Positions 8,603 through 17,835 of a stretch of 64,000 nt of DNA are shown one piece after another. Origin of the DNA: Sulfurovum sp. TSL6 (GTDB lineage Bacteria > Campylobacterota > Campylobacteria > Campylobacterales > Sulfurovaceae); NCBI RefSeq assembly GCF_019972115.1, contig NZ_BPFJ01000002.1, forward strand, positions 1 through 64,000. Direction: 5' to 3'. The stretch's first letter is position 1; each line of letters starts with the position of its first letter. The position numbers and the translations under genes are program-made. The notes under the pieces are model-generated. The model made no database searches, was not told the DNA's origin, and saw nothing but the letters and a program-made list of their open reading frames with translations.

Positions 8603-10825
8603 TTACAGGTCCTGCTCAATGGTACGAGCAAACGTATTAAAGTAAATATCTTTTACTTTCTCCAAAGAAAGTTCCACATCATTTATCTTCACGCTCTCTC
8701 CACCAACTGTACCGATATTTGTCACTTTAATACCTAGATCCATAGCCATACGAACGACAGCTTCTACATTCTCGTCCGAGACTTCTAAAAGTGCCCTGCT
8801 TTGTGACTCATCAAAGATATTTCTACTCTCATCCAAAGCGATCTCAGCGCTTACCCCTTTGTTAGAGACTGCTGCCATTTTAGAAAGTGCGATGGCTAAT
8901 CCACCCACATTCACATCTTTTGCAGACTTTAAAAGTCCCTGTTTGTTCGCTTCGATGACAAGTTCCCAAAGTGCGAGTTCTGTTTTATAGTCAAATGTCG
9001 GTAAAGACCCAGCTGTTTCACCATGCAATGCTTTAATATAGAGTGATCCACCGAATTCACCTCTGGTTTCACCTATAAGAAGGATTTGACTTCCATCTTT
9101 CTGGAATGCTGAAGGGAGTACTTTGTTCTGATCATCGTTGAGCCCTACCATCGCGATTGCAGGTGTAGGGAATACAGAAACACCATTGGTTTCATTATAA
9201 AGCGATACATTACCACTAACCACCGGCGTATTCAGCTCTAAACATGCTTCTTTGATACCTTCACATCCCTGTGCAAACTGCCACATCACTTCAGGATTTT
9301 CCGGGTTACCGTAGTTCAGACAGTCCGTGATAGAAAGTGGTCTAGCCCCAGACATTGCGACATTACGTCCAGACTCCACTACTGCAAGTGCTGCACCTTT
9401 TTTTGGATCGATATAACAGTAACGCGGATTACAGTCAGAACTCATCGCCAAAGCTTTTCCATTTTCTTTGATACGGATAGAAGAGGCATCCAGACTTCCT
9501 GGCCCTTTCGTTGTGTTGGTCTGGACCATAGAATCATACTGATTATATACCCAGGCTTTATCTGAAATTTCGATATTTGAAAGCAGTGTTTCATAGGCTT
9601 TCTGATCATCCACTGCTGGATAACTCTCTACAGATTTCGCATTCACTTCATCTAAGTACGCAGGTCTTGCTATAGGTCTATCGAGTACCGGTGCTTCTTC
9701 ACTCACGGGAGCGATAGGCATATCTGCACACTTTTCACCATGCCACATCAATTCCATACGCGCTGTATCTGTCACTTCACCGATCACAGCAACATCCAAT
9801 TCCCATTTTTCAAAGATATCGATGATGGCTTGTTCACTTCCCTTTTTCGCACAAATGAGCATACGCTCTTGAGACTCAGAGAGCATGAAGTCATAAGGCA
9901 TCATTCCCTCTTCTCTCGCAGGTACTTTGTCTAAGTGCATGATAAGACCTGCACCTGTTTTACCCGCCATTTCGAATGCTGAAGAAGTAAGCCCTGCTGC
10001 ACCCATATCCTGGATACCTACCACATGGTCTGTCTTGAAGAGTTCTAAACATGCTTCAAGAAGAAGTTTCTCAGTAAATGGATCCCCAACCTGCACTGTT
10101 GGACGGAGTGACTTAGACTCTTCGGTAAAAGAGTCAGAACTCATGACTGCACCACCAAGACCGTCACGACCTGTTTTAGAACCTACATACATCACAGAGT
10201 TACCTATACCTGATGCAACACCTAAAAAGATCTCATCTGATTTTACCAGTCCAAGAGAAAAGGCATTCACAAGAATGTTGCCATTATAACTCTCATCGAA
10301 ACTCACTTCACCCCCGATCGTAGGAACACCCATACAGTTACCGTAAGATCCGATACCGTCTACTACTCCACGTACAAGGTGTCTTTGGTATTTTGCAATG
10401 TCACTGTCACCATTCACTGTACCAAAGCGCAAAGCATTAAGGTTTGCTACCGGTCTTGCTCCCATGGTAAAAATATCCCTGAGTATACCTCCTACACCTG
10501 TCGCTGCACCCTGAAAAGGTTCTATATATGACGGGTGGTTATGACTTTCCATTTTAAAGACAGCCGCCATACCTTCACCTATATCGATGACACCTGCATT
10601 TTCACCTGGTCCCTGGATGACCCATGGTGCCTCTGTAGGGAAACCTCTAAGGTATTTTGTACTTGACTTGTAAGAACAGTGCTCTGACCACATTGCAGAA
10701 AAAATACCTATTTCTACGATATTTGGGTGACGACCGTCTAAGATACGTAAAATATCCTGGTACTCTTCTTTACTGAGTTTGTGATTTTTTAAAACTTCAT
10801 CTAAATCTTCAATAGGTTGTGACAT
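8603..10825 (-). CDS. purL: Phosphoribosylformylglycinamidine synthase, large subunit PurL
   Basis: ATP-dependent conversion of FGAR to FGAM in purine synthesis, working with PurQ (glutaminase) and PurS, neither of which lies in the window. The 740-residue small-type PurL shows ESHNHPS near residue 92, followed by [12 protein letters not shown] and the MGARPVA loop, and later [14 protein letters not shown]. It has two AIRS-type repeats, as expected. The start follows an AAGGAC ribosome-binding site. The upstream spacer contains a TAAAAT -10 candidate and a palindrome at 10917-10932. Confidence 0.97.
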   Translation of the reverse strand: MSQPIEDLDEVLKNHKLSKEEYQDILRILDGRHPNIVEIGIFSAMWSEHCSYKSSTKYLRGFPTEAPWVIQGPGENAGVIDIGEGMAAVFKMESHNHPSYIEPFQGAATGVGGILRDIFTMGARPVANLNALRFGTVNGDSDIAKYQRHLVRGVVDGIGSYGNCMGVPTIGGEVSFDESYNGNILVNAFSLGLVKSDEIFLGVASGIGNSVMYVGSKTGRDGLGGAVMSSDSFTEESKSLRPTVQVGDPFTEKLLLEACLELFKTDHVVGIQDMGAAGLTSSAFEMAGKTGAGLIMHLDKVPAREEGMMPYDFMLSESQERMLICAKKGSEQAIIDIFEKWELDVAVIGEVTDTARMELMWHGEKCADMPIAPVSEEAPVLDRPIARPAYLDEVNAKSVESYPAVDDQKAYETLLSNIEISDKAWVYNQYDSMVQTNTTKGPGSLDASSIRIKENGKALAMSSDCNPRYCYIDPKKGAALAVVESGRNVAMSGARPLSITDCLNYGNPENPEVMWQFAQGCEGIKEACLELNTPVVSGNVSLYNETNGVSVFPTPAIAMVGLNDDQNKVLPSAFQKDGSQILLIGETRGEFGGSLYIKALHGETAGSLPTFDYKTELALWELVIEANKQGLLKSAKDVNVGGLAIALSKMAAVSNKGVSAEIALDESRNIFDESQSRALLEVSDENVEAVVRMAMDLGIKVTNIGTVGGESVKINDVELSLEKVKDIYFNTFARTIEQDL

Positions 10826-10916
10826 ATATCTGTCCTTTTAGGAGGTAAAATAAGAGCCATATTTTACTCAAAAAGTACTAAATAAGTGATAAAAAGGTAG
10901 AATATTCCACTACGAA

Positions 10917-10932
10917 AAGTGACCAGTCACTT
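10917..10932. promoter_or_regulatory. Palindrome AAGTGACCAGTCACTT, possible operator
   Basis: Seven-base-pair arms around a two-base centre. The TGAC-N2-GTCA form is typical of operators of dimeric repressors such as the TetR family (inference). It lies between the divergent purL and dut genes, about 90 bases from the purL start and 135 bases from the dut start. No regulator gene is adjacent. Confidence 0.35.
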
Positions 10933-11014
10933 AAGCTTTCTGCTAAAGACAAGGATTAACATATAGTGTATTTGAAGCACTACATACTGAATCGTAAAAC
11001 TTAGCGTTAGTGTA

Positions 11015-11039
11015 ATAAAATGAACTTTGTTCATTTTAT
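11015..11039 (+). promoter_or_regulatory. Perfect inverted repeat in the dut leader
   Basis: Eleven-base-pair perfect arms ATAAAATGAAC/GTTCATTTTAT around TTT, ending 27 bases before the dut start. It could be an operator or a leader RNA hairpin. The rest of the 241-base purL-dut spacer is A/T-rich without other structure apart from the palindrome at 10917. Confidence 0.45.
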
Positions 11040-11066
11040 GTTTCAATTTAATAAAAAAGGCTATAA

Positions 11067-11747
11067 ATGGATAAGATTTTACAAATGCTGCTGCTTCAAC
11101 AACAACTCAATGATGCAACCAATGGTGAAGGTTGGGAAAAGGGTATTACTAAAAACGGGAAACTCATTGACTGGAAACGTGCTACCTACTTGGAGTGTGC
11201 CGAACTTATAGAGTCTTACCCTTGGAAACACTGGAAAAATATAGATGCTGAGCCTGATTATGCAAATATTAGGATAGAAGCTGTAGATATTTGGCATTTT
11301 ATCATGTCACAGGGACTGGAAGACTATAAGATGAAAAATCTCGGATGTATTGATACATTGTCAAGAAGTATTTCAAAGTTACCTAATTTTCAAAACTTTT
11401 TAGCCGATATCATACCTACAACAAAAGATCATTATGCACAAATAGAAGTAGTCGAGAACTTGATGAGAACAATTTTTTGCGAAGATTCAACAGAAAAACT
11501 TATGGAAGCATTTATCGATGTGGCGGTACAATCCGGACTCAACCTAGATGCGTTGTATAAACTTTATGTGGGGAAAAATATCTTAAACCAGTTCAGACAG
11601 GACCACGGTTATAAAGAGGGTACCTACATCAAAATATGGAATAGTGAGGAAGATAATGTTGTCATGCAACGCGTACTTGAAGAAAATGAAGATGTGACGC
11701 CAGACGGTCTCTACAAAGCTTTGGAAGAAGCTTATCCAAAAGGATAA
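11067..11747 (+). CDS. dut: Dimeric dUTPase (all-alpha NTP pyrophosphatase)
   Basis: Hydrolyses dUTP to dUMP and PPi, keeping uracil out of DNA and feeding thymidylate synthesis. The all-alpha MazG-like fold is shown by the metal-binding residues E43 and E46 (ECAELIESYPWKHWK) and by E71/D74 (EAVDIWHF), the layout of the Campylobacter jejuni and trypanosome dimeric dUTPases, not of the trimeric form. Length 226. It is transcribed alone, divergent from purL and convergent with the lipoprotein gene downstream (13 bases between stops). Confidence 0.9.
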   Translation: MDKILQMLLLQQQLNDATNGEGWEKGITKNGKLIDWKRATYLECAELIESYPWKHWKNIDAEPDYANIRIEAVDIWHFIMSQGLEDYKMKNLGCIDTLSRSISKLPNFQNFLADIIPTTKDHYAQIEVVENLMRTIFCEDSTEKLMEAFIDVAVQSGLNLDALYKLYVGKNILNQFRQDHGYKEGTYIKIWNSEEDNVVMQRVLEENEDVTPDGLYKALEEAYPKG

Positions 11748-11760
11748 GCAACGATAGGGT

Positions 11761-12378
11761 TTACTCTACACTCCTGGTCAAATCTTGCTCCACGATTTGA
11801 TTTCCATGTACACTCACTTTTGTGGCTATACGTATATTTTTCATACTTCCATAACCACACTCTTCTCCACATTTCACCGTGCCTATAAGATAATAACTTC
11901 CCGAAGGCACACCATAAAATGCAAATTCTCCATTTTTGTCTGAAGCGGTGAATTTTAAATAATTAAAGAGTCTAGGATCTGCTGCCTGCATCTTGTACCC
12001 GCCTAAATAACTCTCTTCATACCACTGCTCAGAATAACTTGTGATCGGATTTAAGTAGAGACGTGTACTTGCACCCAATATACGTCTATCATAGTAATCC
12101 TTCACATAAATGGTACCCTTAACTGTTCCTTTACCTGTTCTAGCCAAACGATAATACTCTGATTCAGGGAATTCAATACGTGCCATTTTATTCTCTTCAC
12201 CATCCTCCATGATCATCATTTCAGATATGGTAAGATTATCATCAGATATATTGACATCATCTACACTACTTGAATGCGCCCAAAAATTTTTATTTAAATG
12301 TATATCTCTCTGTACACATCCGGTAAATAAAGACATTGCCATGAGTGACATTATGATCATAGTGCCTATTTTAAACAT
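11761..12378 (-). CDS. Lipoprotein with a carboxypeptidase-regulatory-like domain
   Basis: A signal peptide with lipobox LFTGC (Cys21) marks a 205-residue lipoprotein. Residues about 85-200 (GTVKGTIYVKDYYDRRILGASTRL..., then NGEFAFYGVPSGSYYLIG) match the pattern of a carboxypeptidase-regulatory-like beta-sandwich: GxV-G-I....A.V.L......T.....G.F.F..VP.G.Y.L. Such domains occur in surface and outer-membrane proteins. The two-Cys loop KCGEECGYG is unusual. It is the last gene after mnmE and the Sel1 protein on the minus strand; function unknown. Confidence 0.7.
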   Translation of the reverse strand: MFKIGTMIIMSLMAMSLFTGCVQRDIHLNKNFWAHSSSVDDVNISDDNLTISEMMIMEDGEENKMARIEFPESEYYRLARTGKGTVKGTIYVKDYYDRRILGASTRLYLNPITSYSEQWYEESYLGGYKMQAADPRLFNYLKFTASDKNGEFAFYGVPSGSYYLIGTVKCGEECGYGSMKNIRIATKVSVHGNQIVEQDLTRSVE

Positions 12379-12434
12379 TTTACACCTTCATTTGTAATTT
12401 TGACATTATACACAATTAACTTTACTATCGTCTA

Positions 12435-12755
12435 TTAACAACGCTTCTTTTCATGTATCTTTTCTAAAAAACTTCTTGCATCATCATCACCGGAAAAGGC
12501 AGCCTTTTGATACCAGAATGCTGCTTTCTGACAACTTTTTTTGACAGCATGCCCCTTGCGATATCTATGCGCTAAAGAGTATTGTGCCTCAACTTCACCC
12601 TTTTTGGCAAATCGATACAGCTGCTTTACTTTTCTTTTTTCACCTTTATAATACTTGATCGTACTAAAGATAAACCAAATCGTAAAAACAGACAAAGCCA
12701 AAAGTATATAAAGCTCTACGTTTTCCAGATCATTCAAATATTCAACACTCTGCAT
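12435..12755 (-). CDS. Small membrane-anchored Sel1-repeat protein
   Basis: 106 residues: one membrane segment at about 15-34 (LYILLALSVFTIWFIFSTI), a basic stretch, then Sel1-type repeats (AKKGEVEAQYSLAHRYRKGHAVKKSCQKAAFWYQKAAFSGDDDARSFLEKI). Sel1 repeats are protein-binding alpha/alpha units. The start follows the mnmE stop by one base, so the two are co-transcribed. Its role is not known. Confidence 0.7.
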   Translation of the reverse strand: MQSVEYLNDLENVELYILLALSVFTIWFIFSTIKYYKGEKRKVKQLYRFAKKGEVEAQYSLAHRYRKGHAVKKSCQKAAFWYQKAAFSGDDDARSFLEKIHEKKRC

Positions 12756-12756
12756 C

Positions 12757-14097
12757 TTATTTTCCTAAACAGAATTCACCGAACATTTTGTCTAGTATCT
12801 CTTCAGAGTCATAAGGTTTAGATATAGATGAGATAGACTTGACCGCTTCTTGCAAATGATAGGAAAAAAACTCTAACTCACCATGCATTAAAGGTTCTTT
12901 TGCTTCTTCTATAGAGGATTTTGCTTTATTGACGGCTTCGATCTGTCTAGAAGAGATCAGCATAAGCTCTTCTCCTTCTCCGATGCTATCAAAAAGGCGT
13001 TCAAGTCTTTCTGTAAGTTTCACAAAAGCTTTTTTGGCACTGACTTCCAATACGTCATATGCCTGAAGTTTCGTGATATCAAATACCCTATCAAGATCTG
13101 ATTTGTTTAGGGCCACAACAATATGTTTATCTTCTACTGCTTCAAGAATAGAAAGTATTTTTGCATCTTCCTCATCAAACGGACGTGAACTGTCAAAAAG
13201 TGCAACAATGACATCAGCATCCTTCACTGATGAAAGTGAACGTTCTATTCCTATCTTTTCTATCGTATCCTCTGATTCACGTATCCCTGCGGTATCTACC
13301 AATCGTATAATATGGGAACCTATGCGTACCTGCTCCTCGATCGTATCTCTGGTTGTCCCTGCAATATCACTGACGATGGCCCTGTCATACGAAAGCAAGG
13401 CATTCAGTAGAGAACTTTTACCTACATTTGGTTTCCCTACGATCGCTACCTTAAAACCTTCTATCAAGCCTCTTCGCCTGTGACTCGCTTCAACAATTTG
13501 TTCTATCTGATCTGTGAGCGCATCCAACTGTGTACGTATACTGCTCATAATATCATCAGGGATATCTTCTTCTGCATAATCGATCATGACTTCAGAGTAT
13601 GCCAAAGATCTTAAAAGTGCATCCCTGCTCTCATCCACAAAGGTTTTGAGTTCGCCTTTCATCTGTTTAGCCAATATCTTTGCTGCATCTACACTTTTGG
13701 CTTCTATCAGTTTTGAAATGGCCTCTGCTTCTGTAAGATCGATCTTGCCATTAAGAAATGCACGCTTAGAGAACTCACCCGGTTCAGCAAGTCTTACGCC
13801 ATAAGATGTGATGGTATCAAGTATCTCCTGCGCGACGATCATCCCGCCGTGGCACTGAAACTCTACGATCTCCTCACCTGTAAAGCTGTGTGGTGCAGCA
13901 AAGTATATCATGATCGCATGGTCTATGAGTTCATTGTTAAAATTATAAAGAGATGTGAGATGTGCGTGTCTTGGGGTAATGTTTTCTAAATGAGATATCT
14001 TATGTGCGATCTCCAATGCAGCATCTCCACTCACTCTGATGATAGAGATAGAAGAGACACCATGTGCAGTAGCAATGGCAGCAATTGAATTATGCAT
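12757..14097 (-). CDS. mnmE: tRNA modification GTPase MnmE
   Basis: With MnmG forms cmnm5U34 in certain tRNAs. N-terminal formyl-THF-binding domain (1-118), helical domain, and inserted G domain with GKPNVGKSS at 221-229 and DTAGIRES after it, and the C-terminal FCLGK (CxGK) that carries the catalytic cysteine. Length 446. It follows jag by 83 bases in the rpmH-rnpA-yidC-jag-mnmE order that is conserved in many bacteria. Confidence 0.97.
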   Translation of the reverse strand: MHNSIAAIATAHGVSSISIIRVSGDAALEIAHKISHLENITPRHAHLTSLYNFNNELIDHAIMIYFAAPHSFTGEEIVEFQCHGGMIVAQEILDTITSYGVRLAEPGEFSKRAFLNGKIDLTEAEAISKLIEAKSVDAAKILAKQMKGELKTFVDESRDALLRSLAYSEVMIDYAEEDIPDDIMSSIRTQLDALTDQIEQIVEASHRRRGLIEGFKVAIVGKPNVGKSSLLNALLSYDRAIVSDIAGTTRDTIEEQVRIGSHIIRLVDTAGIRESEDTIEKIGIERSLSSVKDADVIVALFDSSRPFDEEDAKILSILEAVEDKHIVVALNKSDLDRVFDITKLQAYDVLEVSAKKAFVKLTERLERLFDSIGEGEELMLISSRQIEAVNKAKSSIEEAKEPLMHGELEFFSYHLQEAVKSISSISKPYDSEEILDKMFGEFCLGK

Positions 14098-14180
14098 AAT
14101 TCATCCAAACGCGGCTAGCCGTGTGAGCTCTTCGCTGAGAAGTAGTATATAGTACTTTGTTCCATATACGCTCTATAATA

Positions 14181-15044
14181 TTATCCATGGGTCTTATTGT
14201 TGTTAAATTCGTTTATGACAACAAATTTTTTACCGTCTCTACTTGTCTTGACTGCCACATATTTATCGGGGAATCTTTCACGCAGCTGTTCCAGTGCTAT
14301 TTGTACCAAAATACCATCAAGGAAACGTGTTTTACCTTTTCCATGTTTCTCAACATTTTCAATCACCGGTTTAATATAATTCCGTATCATCTCTTGTTGC
14401 GTCGTTAAAAATTCTGCGATCTCAAGCTTAATGAACAGTTCATATTTCGTATGTAACCAATTAAAAAGCATATAAGAGAGCGCATTATAACGATACCCTT
14501 CTTTACCTATGAGAAGTGCCGCATCATCACCATCGATGAAGATCAATGCAGTATTATCTCTGACATCTACTTCAACCACATCTATATCAAAACAAGAGTG
14601 AGAAAGCAGCTCTTTAAGTTGATCTTCTATCATCAGTGCCAACTCGTCATAGACAACTGTTTCATCTTCAAAGACTTCTACTTCATCCTCATGATGATCG
14701 ACTTCAAAGAAGCTATCTACAATAGCATCTTTTTCAATCTCAGGTTCAGCATGCGCATTTAGGGAAGTTTGTTCTTCTTTGACTGTGGCTATGATTTCAG
14801 AAGCAACACTCTCTTCTGCAGTTGGCACATCAAGTGCTTCTTTTTTTACTTCATGTTTTACATGCTTTGAAACAGTTTTTTTACATGTTGCTACGATGAT
14901 CGCATTTTTTTTCAAAAGGCCGAAGAGTCCTTTAGAAGGATGCTGTATCACTTCAGTCTGAAGTTCAGAAACAGAGCAGCCCAACATTTGAGAAGCTTTT
15001 TGATAGGCTTCTTCCAGTGTTGGTGCTTCAACCTTTTTCATCAC
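14181..15044 (-). CDS. jag: Jag/KhpB-like RNA-binding protein
   Basis: 287 residues. The N-terminal Jag-N motif (MKKVEAPTLEEAYQKASQMLGCSVSELQTEVIQHPSKGLFGLLKKNAIIV split over 2-50) is clear; a long acidic linker (about 60-135) follows; then a KH-like domain with IGKEGYRYNALSYML near 179-193, and a C-terminal R3H-like segment (EQLRERFPDKYVAVKTS...). The protein probably binds RNA and may link translation with YidC-dependent insertion. Its start abuts the yidC stop. Confidence 0.88.
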   Translation of the reverse strand: MMKKVEAPTLEEAYQKASQMLGCSVSELQTEVIQHPSKGLFGLLKKNAIIVATCKKTVSKHVKHEVKKEALDVPTAEESVASEIIATVKEEQTSLNAHAEPEIEKDAIVDSFFEVDHHEDEVEVFEDETVVYDELALMIEDQLKELLSHSCFDIDVVEVDVRDNTALIFIDGDDAALLIGKEGYRYNALSYMLFNWLHTKYELFIKLEIAEFLTTQQEMIRNYIKPVIENVEKHGKGKTRFLDGILVQIALEQLRERFPDKYVAVKTSRDGKKFVVINEFNNNKTHG

Positions 15045-16643
15045 CTAGTCCTTTGTTTTCTTGTGCGCTGCCACTGCCAACGCCTTTTGTTTTTTATACA
15101 TATGGTTGATAAAGTATTGTTGAGCGATCGTAAACAAGTTGTTCACTAACCAGTACAATACAAGACCAGATGGGAAATAGACAAAGAACACCGTCATGAT
15201 CACAGGGAACCACTTAAAGATCTTCTCCTGTAACGGATCAGTAAAGTTACTTGGCGTGATCTTTTGCTGGAACCACATAGAAGCACCCATTAAGACAGGA
15301 AGTACAAAATAAGGGTCCATCACGGCAAGGTTGTCTATCCAAAGTATCCATCCGGCACCTTGCAACTCATCTGCATTTAAAAGCACACGGTAAAGCGCAA
15401 AGAAAACAGGAATTTGTAAAATAAGCGGTAAACATCCACCCATAGGGTTTGCACCGTGTTTCTTATACATTTCCATCATCTGTGCATTCATTTTTGCAGG
15501 ATCACCTTTATATTTCTCTTTGATATCTTTCATTTTAGGTGCCAAGTCTTTCAGTTTGTTCATTGACATCATACCTTTGTATGAAAGTGGGAATAAGACA
15601 AATTTTACAAGTAATGTAAAGAGGATGATCGCCCATCCCCAGTTACCCACATAATCATTGATCCAAAGCAATACTTTGAAGAATGGTTTTGCGAGGAATG
15701 AGAACCATCCAAATTCGATGGCGTCTGTAAGCTCTGGGTGGATCGCACTAAGTATTTTCTCTTCTTTAGGTCCGATGTACGCATGTACCGCTAATGTCTC
15801 AGCTCCCTCAACAAAGATAAGAGGATCACCATTGGCCTCTTTTAAGATAGAAACATTCATCCCTTTATCGAAGTCAAAGAACATTGAAGCGACATATCGG
15901 TCAAAAGCTGATGCTATTTTTGCATTTTGGAACTTTTCATACCCTTCAGCATCACCGTCTTCTATCGTATTGATGATATTATCCGCTCCCTTTACCAATG
16001 CTCCTCTTACGAGCATATACATAGACTGGTCAGCTACAGGTCTGTGTCCTGGTGTAATGAAGTATGGTGTTGGTACAGAAGTTGTCACGGTTACATCATA
16101 CTGTCCTGTAGGCTTGAAAGTAATCTCTTTTGTCACTGTCACAGAAGAGAGTGTTTGTGTTAAAGTCACCGTTTGAGGACCTTCGCTCACATCTATCGTT
16201 TTACTTCCACTGTTTACATAAGGTGTTTTAAATGCTTCATCATTCAATTTTGCATCTGAAAATCTTACTTCCAATGGCTTCACTTCATTCACGCCTAAAA
16301 TTTTCAGATTCTTACCATCTTCATCATGATACTTCGCTTCTAAAAGTTCAACTTGAGAGATACGTGCGTATTCATCCACAGTCATAATAAAGTTATCAGA
16401 TTTCACAGAGATCAACCCTGTTGATGCCATTTGTACCGGTGCACTTGCTGCTGTTGATCCTGAAGCAGTTGGAGTAGGTACATTTGCTTTATCTACTGTA
16501 GGAGTTTGATGTGCTGTATTTGTTGTTTGTTCAGTGGTTTGTGTAGATTTTTCAGGTGGGAAAAAATAGCTATATCCTATAAATACGAAGAATGAAAGTG
16601 CCAGTGCCAGAAGAAGTCGTTTATTTAAATCTTGTTGTTCCAA
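15045..16643 (-). CDS. yidC: Membrane protein insertase YidC
   Basis: Inserts and folds inner-membrane proteins, alone or with SecYEG. An N-terminal membrane anchor (about 8-25) is followed by a Thr/Pro/Ala-rich linker, the periplasmic beta domain typical of Gram-negative YidC, and the conserved core (WGWAIILFTLLVKFVLFPLSY, split; KMNAQMMEMYKKHGANPMGG; PVFFALYRVL) with the last membrane segments and a Lys-rich tail. Length 532. Only 52 bases separate it from rnpA, so the small yidD often found here is missing from this position. Confidence 0.97.
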   Translation of the reverse strand: MEQQDLNKRLLLALALSFFVFIGYSYFFPPEKSTQTTEQTTNTAHQTPTVDKANVPTPTASGSTAASAPVQMASTGLISVKSDNFIMTVDEYARISQVELLEAKYHDEDGKNLKILGVNEVKPLEVRFSDAKLNDEAFKTPYVNSGSKTIDVSEGPQTVTLTQTLSSVTVTKEITFKPTGQYDVTVTTSVPTPYFITPGHRPVADQSMYMLVRGALVKGADNIINTIEDGDAEGYEKFQNAKIASAFDRYVASMFFDFDKGMNVSILKEANGDPLIFVEGAETLAVHAYIGPKEEKILSAIHPELTDAIEFGWFSFLAKPFFKVLLWINDYVGNWGWAIILFTLLVKFVLFPLSYKGMMSMNKLKDLAPKMKDIKEKYKGDPAKMNAQMMEMYKKHGANPMGGCLPLILQIPVFFALYRVLLNADELQGAGWILWIDNLAVMDPYFVLPVLMGASMWFQQKITPSNFTDPLQEKIFKWFPVIMTVFFVYFPSGLVLYWLVNNLFTIAQQYFINHMYKKQKALAVAAHKKTKD

Positions 16644-16695
16644 AATTATGCCTTTTATAATATATCAGTGATAGTATAGTGTTAAATGTGTTAAA

Positions 16696-17022
16696 TTATG
16701 TTGCAGTACACTTCTTTAGTGCATGTAGATAAGCCTTACGTGTCACAGAATAGTTTTCTTCGATAAGCGCAGGTTTTGCAACCAATACGTAACTACCTTG
16801 GGATAAGAGGTCTATATTTTCGATGAAATGTGCTCTTAACAAACGTTTTGCTCTGTTTCGATGAACTGCATTTCCAATTTTCTTAGAGGCTACAAAACCT
16901 ACTTTATACTCATTACTCTTTTTATAGAAAAGTACAAAATAGGGTGTATGCCATGTTTGTGTGGCGTGTTTATACACGCTGTTAAACTCTTTACTGGTCT
17001 TAATCCTAGTAAAATGTTTTAT
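16696..17022 (-). CDS. rnpA: Ribonuclease P protein component, probably starting at ATA
   Basis: Protein subunit of RNase P, which processes tRNA 5' ends. The RNR motif is present in GNAVHRNRAKRLLRAHF. The first standard start in frame (GTG at 16977) would give 93 residues and cut off the conserved KTSKEFNSVYK segment. The frame is open back to the rpmH stop at 17050, and upstream lies IKHFTRIKTSKEFNSVYK, which matches the start of Campylobacter RnpA as I recall it if translation begins at the ATA codon at 17022 (108 residues, the usual length). ATC at 17031 and ATT at 17004 are alternatives. No ATG, TTG or other GTG exists in this stretch. Confidence 0.8.
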   Translation of the reverse strand: MKHFTRIKTSKEFNSVYKHATQTWHTPYFVLFYKKSNEYKVGFVASKKIGNAVHRNRAKRLLRAHFIENIDLLSQGSYVLVAKPALIEENYSVTRKAYLHALKKCTAT

Positions 17023-17049
17023 AGAACTGATGGTTTTATACCAGAAGTA

Positions 17050-17184
17050 TTATACAGATAGTCTTTTTCTACCCTTAGCTCTTCTTGCAGAAATTACTTT
17101 TCTACCATTTTTAGTTTTCATTCTTGTTCTGAATCCGTGCGTTCTTTTTCTTGGTGTACTATGAGGTTGGTATGTTCTTTTCAT
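17050..17184 (-). CDS. rpmH: 50S ribosomal protein L34
   Basis: 44 residues, [18 protein letters not shown] at the start and [11 protein letters not shown] at the end: the L34 pattern over its whole length. It heads the operon rnpA-yidC-jag-mnmE. The rnpA frame follows in the same phase directly after its TAA stop. Confidence 0.97.
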   Translation of the reverse strand: MKRTYQPHSTPRKRTHGFRTRMKTKNGRKVISARRAKGRKRLSV

Positions 17185-17236
17185 TCCGAATCATCCTTAA
17201 TATATTTTTACCTGCATTACTGCGGTATATTTGGAC

Positions 17237-17257
17237 GGGATTTTACTGTAAAATCCC
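17237..17257 (-). terminator. Hairpin between the GGDEF-like gene and rpmH
   Basis: Perfect nine-base-pair arms GGGATTTTA/TAAAATCCC with a three-base loop, 15 bases after the stop of the gene at 17272. No T-tract on the minus strand. It could end that transcript or sit in the rpmH leader. Confidence 0.5.
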
Positions 17258-17271
17258 TTAAAACCTACTAA

Positions 17272-17751
17272 TTAATTTAAACTTCTAAAAACAATTTCAT
17301 TAGACTTATTTGATACTTTACTTTTTACAAACGTTTCGAGTAGTTTGAGTATCACTTGTTTAGGTGTGTAATGTGTCGCTCTTACTTCTACTTCCGTACA
17401 ATAGATGTCTGTACCCTTATCTAGCTCGATATTTCTCAGCAGTCTTTCTGCAAACCGATATCCTCCATCCACCTTGGTATCTTGACAAAGCATCACATAG
17501 AGCGATTCTTCTTTATCAATTTCAAATAAAATATCTGTTTCACGCTTCTCTTTATCCAGTAAAGTATTGAGATCTACATCATTCGCTGTCAAAAGCATGA
17601 GCACAAAAGCTTGTTGATTCTCATTTTCCATAAGATAATACATAATATCGATCGTAGTTTCTAAATTATCTAACATTTTAACAGCAAGTTGGATCTCCTT
17701 ACCGTTAAATTTTAAGCTTTCACTACGATTGTCATTTTCCCTTGCACCCAT
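17272..17751 (-). CDS. Small protein resembling a degenerate GGDEF domain
   Basis: 159 residues. The second half (TDILFEIDKEESLYVMLCQDT...GYRFAERLLRNI) follows the pattern of a diguanylate cyclase domain around its signature (D-lfR-GGDEF--llp-t--ga--vaErlr), but the GGDEF residues themselves are replaced by DKEES, so no cyclase activity is expected. The N-terminal half is helical and acidic. The similarity is by pattern only; a family search is needed to be sure. It lies just upstream of rpmH on the same strand, divergent from nspC. Confidence 0.5.
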   Translation of the reverse strand: MGARENDNRSESLKFNGKEIQLAVKMLDNLETTIDIMYYLMENENQQAFVLMLLTANDVDLNTLLDKEKRETDILFEIDKEESLYVMLCQDTKVDGGYRFAERLLRNIELDKGTDIYCTEVEVRATHYTPKQVILKLLETFVKSKVSNKSNEIVFRSLN

Positions 17752-17824
17752 AATAATACATCTCCTTCTTAATAGTTACTAAAATATTTGCTCCATTATA
17801 ACAAAATATTTTGGATTCTATTGT

Positions 17825-17830
17825 TATAAT
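17825..17830 (+). promoter_or_regulatory. -10 box directly before nspC
   Basis: TATAAT ends six bases before the ATG at 17836; transcription would begin at or next to the start codon, giving a leaderless mRNA. No Shine-Dalgarno sequence precedes this ATG, and an in-frame stop at 17827 excludes a longer protein. Confidence 0.55.
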
Positions 17831-17835
17831 TTCTC

